Origin: an uncultured Oscillospiraceae bacterium
Lineage (GTDB): Bacteria; Bacillota; Clostridia; Oscillospirales; Oscillospiraceae
Assembly: GCA_934573735.1 (NCBI GenBank)
Contig: CAKTMC010000012.1
Span: forward strand, 1-64,000
DNA length: 64,000 bases
Direction of reading: 5' to 3'
The notes beneath the pieces are model-generated. The model was not told the DNA's origin, searched no databases, and saw only the letters and a list, made by a program, of their open reading frames with translations. Position 1 is the first letter of the stretch. Each line of letters opens with the position of its first letter. This document shows, one piece after another, positions 61,518-64,000 of the stretch. The position numbers and the translations under genes were made by a program.

Positions 61518-62056
61518 TTACCGCGCACCCCCATTTTTGTGAGGAATATACCGGCTGCGGCGCAGGCAATAACATAGACGACCGGGGACACGTCGAAAAA
61601 CACCGAGAGGATAAACACTATCAAAAACAGCGCAAGCGCCGCCTTATCCTTGATAGCGCCCTTCCAGAGCTTTACAACGGCATTGAAAATCAGGACGCAG
61701 ACGCAAACTCGAACGCCAGCGAAGGCGTGCTTTACGGCGGGTAGATCGGCAAAATTCGTAAGCACTCCCGCGATAACGGAAATAATCACAAGCGAGGGGA
61801 ACACAACGCCAAGCGTTGCGACGATGCCGCCCAGATTGCCGTAAAGCTTAAAGCCGACAAAGGTTGCGGTATTGACCGCTATCACGCCGGGCGTACACTG
61901 CGCCACGGCAAAATAGTCCATTAGTTCCTCGTTAGTTGTCCAGCTGCGATTGTCCACAAGCTCTCGCTCGAGCATGGGGAGCATAGCGTAGCCGCCGCCG
62001 AAAGTCATCACACCTATTTTGGCAAACACCAGAAACAGGTCGATGTACTTTTTCAT
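61514..62056 (-). CDS. Chromate transporter domain protein (first half)
   Basis: 180-residue CHR-family protein, partner of the following gene. FAKIGVMTFGGGYAMLPMLERELV (about 11-34) and VAQCTPGVIAVNTATFVGFKLYG (about 51-73) mark it. It overlaps its partner by four bases and pgcA by four bases, so all are one coupled transcript. The two halves together equal one full-length ChrA. Confidence 0.9.
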   Translation of the reverse strand: MKKYIDLFLVFAKIGVMTFGGGYAMLPMLERELVDNRSWTTNEELMDYFAVAQCTPGVIAVNTATFVGFKLYGNLGGIVATLGVVFPSLVIISVIAGVLTNFADLPAVKHAFAGVRVCVCVLIFNAVVKLWKGAIKDKAALALFLIVFILSVFFDVSPVVYVIACAAAGIFLTKMGVRGK

Positions 62057-63786
62057 CTCTTCAGCACCTCAATATAATGCAGATATTTATCCATGCGCCG
62101 GCTGCACTCGTCCTTGCTGCCGCCGCGAATGAGCAGATAGACCTTTATCTTCGGCTCGGTGCCGGAGGGACGGATAATAAAGCTGCTGCCGTCACGAAGC
62201 TCAAAGTACAAAACGTTCGAGCCCCAGATGGGAGTCTTGCCGACAACGCCGAGACCTGCAACGTGGATGCTGCCGTCAAGATAATCTCTCAGGCGGACGA
62301 CCTCCTCGCCCTCTATCTCGACGGGCGGCTGACTGCGCAGCTCGTCCATGAGTGCCTTCATCTTCTGAAGTCCGTCAACGCCGGGCATAACGAGATTGAC
62401 GGTCTTTTCCATGAACCAGCCGTATTTCTCATAGAGAGAATTCATCGCGTCAAGCAAGGTCATGCCCTGCTTATGATAATGCGCCGCCATCTCAGCAACC
62501 ATCATAGACGCAGTGACCGCATCCTTATCGCGGACGTAATCGCCCATCATATAGCCGTAGCTCTCTTCAAAGGCGAAGATATACTTGTAGCTGCCCGCAG
62601 CCTCCCACTCGGCGATACGCTCTGCCATGAACTTAAAGCCCGTAAAGGTATCCTCAAAGTGGACGCCGTTTGCCTCGCAGACGGCTCTTGCCATACCGGT
62701 GGTGACGATGCTGGAGAGAGAGCCTGCGTTCTCGGGAAGAGTGCCGCCGGCCTTTTTCGCCTTAATAACATAGTCGAGAAGAAGAATACCCATCTGGTTT
62801 CCGGTAATGGTGACATACTCATCGCCGGAGCGAACCATGGTTCCTATTCTATCGGAGTCGGGGTCGGTGCCGATGATAAGGTCGCTTCCGACCTTCTTTG
62901 CAAGGTCAACGGCAAGGTAGAAGCCCTCGGGATTTTCCGGGTTTGGGCTTTCAACGGTCGGGAAGCTGCCATCAATGACCATCTGCTCGGGCACGCAGTA
63001 GAGATGCTTTATACCCAGACGGTGCAGCACCTCGGGAACGAGCTTATAGCCGCAGCCGTGGAAGGGAGTATAAACTATCTTGAAATCGTCGGCAACGTCG
63101 GCGACAGCCTGCTTGTCAATGGCCATATTGAGAACCTGCTGCATAAAGAGCTCATCGGTCTCCTCGCCCATCAGCTCGATTTTGCCGCTTTTAACCGCCT
63201 CGTTATAGTCGCAGGTCTTAAAGCCGGTGAAGATGTCGATCTCCTCCATCTGCTTTGCAATGGCCTCGGCCTTCTGCGGCGGGAGCTGCGCTCCGTCAGA
63301 CCAGTAGACCTTATAGCCGTTATATTCCTTGGGGTTATGGCTGGCGGTGATATTAAGCCCTGCGGCAGTGCCGTAATGCAAAACGGCAAAGCTCAGCTCC
63401 GGCGTCGGGCGCAGGGACTCAAACAGGCGAACCTTGATGCCGTTTGCGGCCATGACGCAGGCGGCCTCCTCCGCAAAGCGGCGGCCGTTGGTACGGCAGT
63501 CATGCGCGATGGCAATACCGCGCTCGGCAGCCTCCGCGCCCTCCTCAAGAATGACGTTTGCGAAGGCCTGAGTGGCATGACGGATAATATGGATATTCAT
63601 GTTGTGCAGACCGAGCTTCATTGTGCCGCGCAGACCGGCGGTACCGAATTCCAGCGGGGCGAAGAAACGGCTCTCTATCTCCTTTTCGTCGCCGGAGATG
63701 GAATTGAGCTCCTTCCACTCCTCCTCGCTGAGTGCAGGGCTGTCAAGCCAGCGCTGATATTCTTCTCTGAAATTGCCATTAGTCAT
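62053..63786 (-). CDS. pgcA: Phosphoglucomutase/phosphomannomutase
   Basis: 577-residue alpha-D-phosphohexomutase that interconverts hexose 1- and 6-phosphates for glycolipid, wall and glycogen precursors. The phosphoserine loop is TASHNPKEYNGYKVYW (about 142-157), the metal loop DPDSDRIG (about 309-316) and the sugar loop FAFEESYGYM (about 405-414). The C-terminal phosphate-binding domain has RPSGTEPKIKVY. Length matches the long Firmicutes PgcA group. Confidence 0.95.
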   Translation of the reverse strand: MTNGNFREEYQRWLDSPALSEEEWKELNSISGDEKEIESRFFAPLEFGTAGLRGTMKLGLHNMNIHIIRHATQAFANVILEEGAEAAERGIAIAHDCRTNGRRFAEEAACVMAANGIKVRLFESLRPTPELSFAVLHYGTAAGLNITASHNPKEYNGYKVYWSDGAQLPPQKAEAIAKQMEEIDIFTGFKTCDYNEAVKSGKIELMGEETDELFMQQVLNMAIDKQAVADVADDFKIVYTPFHGCGYKLVPEVLHRLGIKHLYCVPEQMVIDGSFPTVESPNPENPEGFYLAVDLAKKVGSDLIIGTDPDSDRIGTMVRSGDEYVTITGNQMGILLLDYVIKAKKAGGTLPENAGSLSSIVTTGMARAVCEANGVHFEDTFTGFKFMAERIAEWEAAGSYKYIFAFEESYGYMMGDYVRDKDAVTASMMVAEMAAHYHKQGMTLLDAMNSLYEKYGWFMEKTVNLVMPGVDGLQKMKALMDELRSQPPVEIEGEEVVRLRDYLDGSIHVAGLGVVGKTPIWGSNVLYFELRDGSSFIIRPSGTEPKIKVYLLIRGGSKDECSRRMDKYLHYIEVLKR

Positions 63787-64000
63787 CTTCTTCTACAACT
63801 CCTTCTTCATTGCAAAGCGCTACAGCATCTTCATACATTGATTCGGGCACAAGTATGTCCACGCCCTGACCGCTCATGCCCAGTATCAGCTTGCCGAAGC
63901 AGCCGTCGCCGGGATAAGCTCTAAGGCAAGGGATACCGTATGCCTCAAGCATATTTATTTTGAGCTCATCGCTCATATCAACACTTTCACAGGTGCAAAG
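63779..64000 (-). CDS. DUF2007-like protein, partial (runs off the window)
   Basis: The last 73 codons of a small protein. The frame is open from the right edge: eight codons (LCTCESVD) precede the first ATG at 63976, and the family core normally begins upstream of that Met, so the true start lies outside. The body (ELKINMLEAYGIPCLRAYPG, then GVDILVPESMYEDAVAL) fits the DUF2007 pattern of a small putative signal-transducing domain. It overlaps pgcA by eight bases. Confidence 0.65.
   Translation of the reverse strand, partial: LCTCESVDMSDELKINMLEAYGIPCLRAYPGDGCFGKLILGMSGQGVDILVPESMYEDAVALCNEEGVVEEDD

Noticed and set aside
62077..63924. 615-codon open frame on the plus strand
   Set aside because: Antisense shadow of pgcA, whose three catalytic loops are intact on the minus strand.

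Overview
This window reads as chromosome of an endospore-forming member of the Clostridia, most like the gut Oscillospiraceae (Ruminococcaceae). The inference rests on a complete spoIIIAA-AH operon, other sporulation genes (yqfC, yqfD, ylbJ, bofA, a CotH-type kinase), a meso-DAP-type MurE, HPr with His15 and Ser46, a T-box leader and Firmicutes gene order throughout. Base composition looks above 50 % GC (not computed). Almost every gene is a single-copy housekeeping or sporulation gene. I saw no rRNA or tRNA genes, no phage, no insertion sequence and no CRISPR array.

Layout. 1-240: intergenic hairpins. 240-2195, minus: a strong promoter, a Tyr-type T-box leader, a small Cys-rich C_GCAxxG-type gene, then tyrS. 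2201-11134, minus: asp23-nusB-xseA-xseB-ispA-dxs-tlyA-nadK-argR-recN, the classic Firmicutes block but without folD, and with tyrS where spoIVB-spo0A would be expected. 11293-15709, minus: spoIIIAA-AH. 15825-16295, plus: an orphan membrane protein. 16362-19565, minus: a divergent P-type ATPase, a nitroreductase and a HAD phosphatase. 19746-25322, plus: an envelope and spore cluster made of a tiny sorting-signal protein, a class B sortase, an LCP ligase, a YaaL-like protein, BofA and a large CotH protein.

25326-30460, minus: TepA/ClpP-like protease, M18 aminopeptidase, a TsaC-CoaE fusion, prfA and MTA/SAH nucleosidase. 30654-32156, plus: a tandem GNAT protein and an AT-rich orphan. 32216-36245, minus: cyclodeaminase-like protein, prfC, FliB-like methylase and YihY. 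36342-48685, minus: the dcw cluster mraZ-rsmH-ftsL-PASTA PBP-murE-mraY-ftsW-murG-murA-divIB-ftsZ with a recognisable promoter and MraZ operator; murF, murD, murC and ftsA are absent from it. 48890-52599, minus: HPr, uvrC, rsmD, coaD and a coiled-coil protein. 52734-59919, minus: yqfC-yqfD-phoH-ybeY-era-yqzL-recO-mutS2. 59992-60942, plus: ylbJ. 60939-64000, minus: a DUF2007-like gene cut by the window edge, a phosphohexomutase and a split chromate transporter.

The points most worth a second look are the minimal sortase substrate beside its likely sortase (mature chain about 23 residues), a P1B-like ATPase that has lost both its TGES loop and its CPC metal motif, the TsaC-CoaE fusion, a Cys-rich gene placed between a Tyr T-box and tyrS, and a hairpin that could both terminate transcription and hide the ribosome site of a TTG-started murA.
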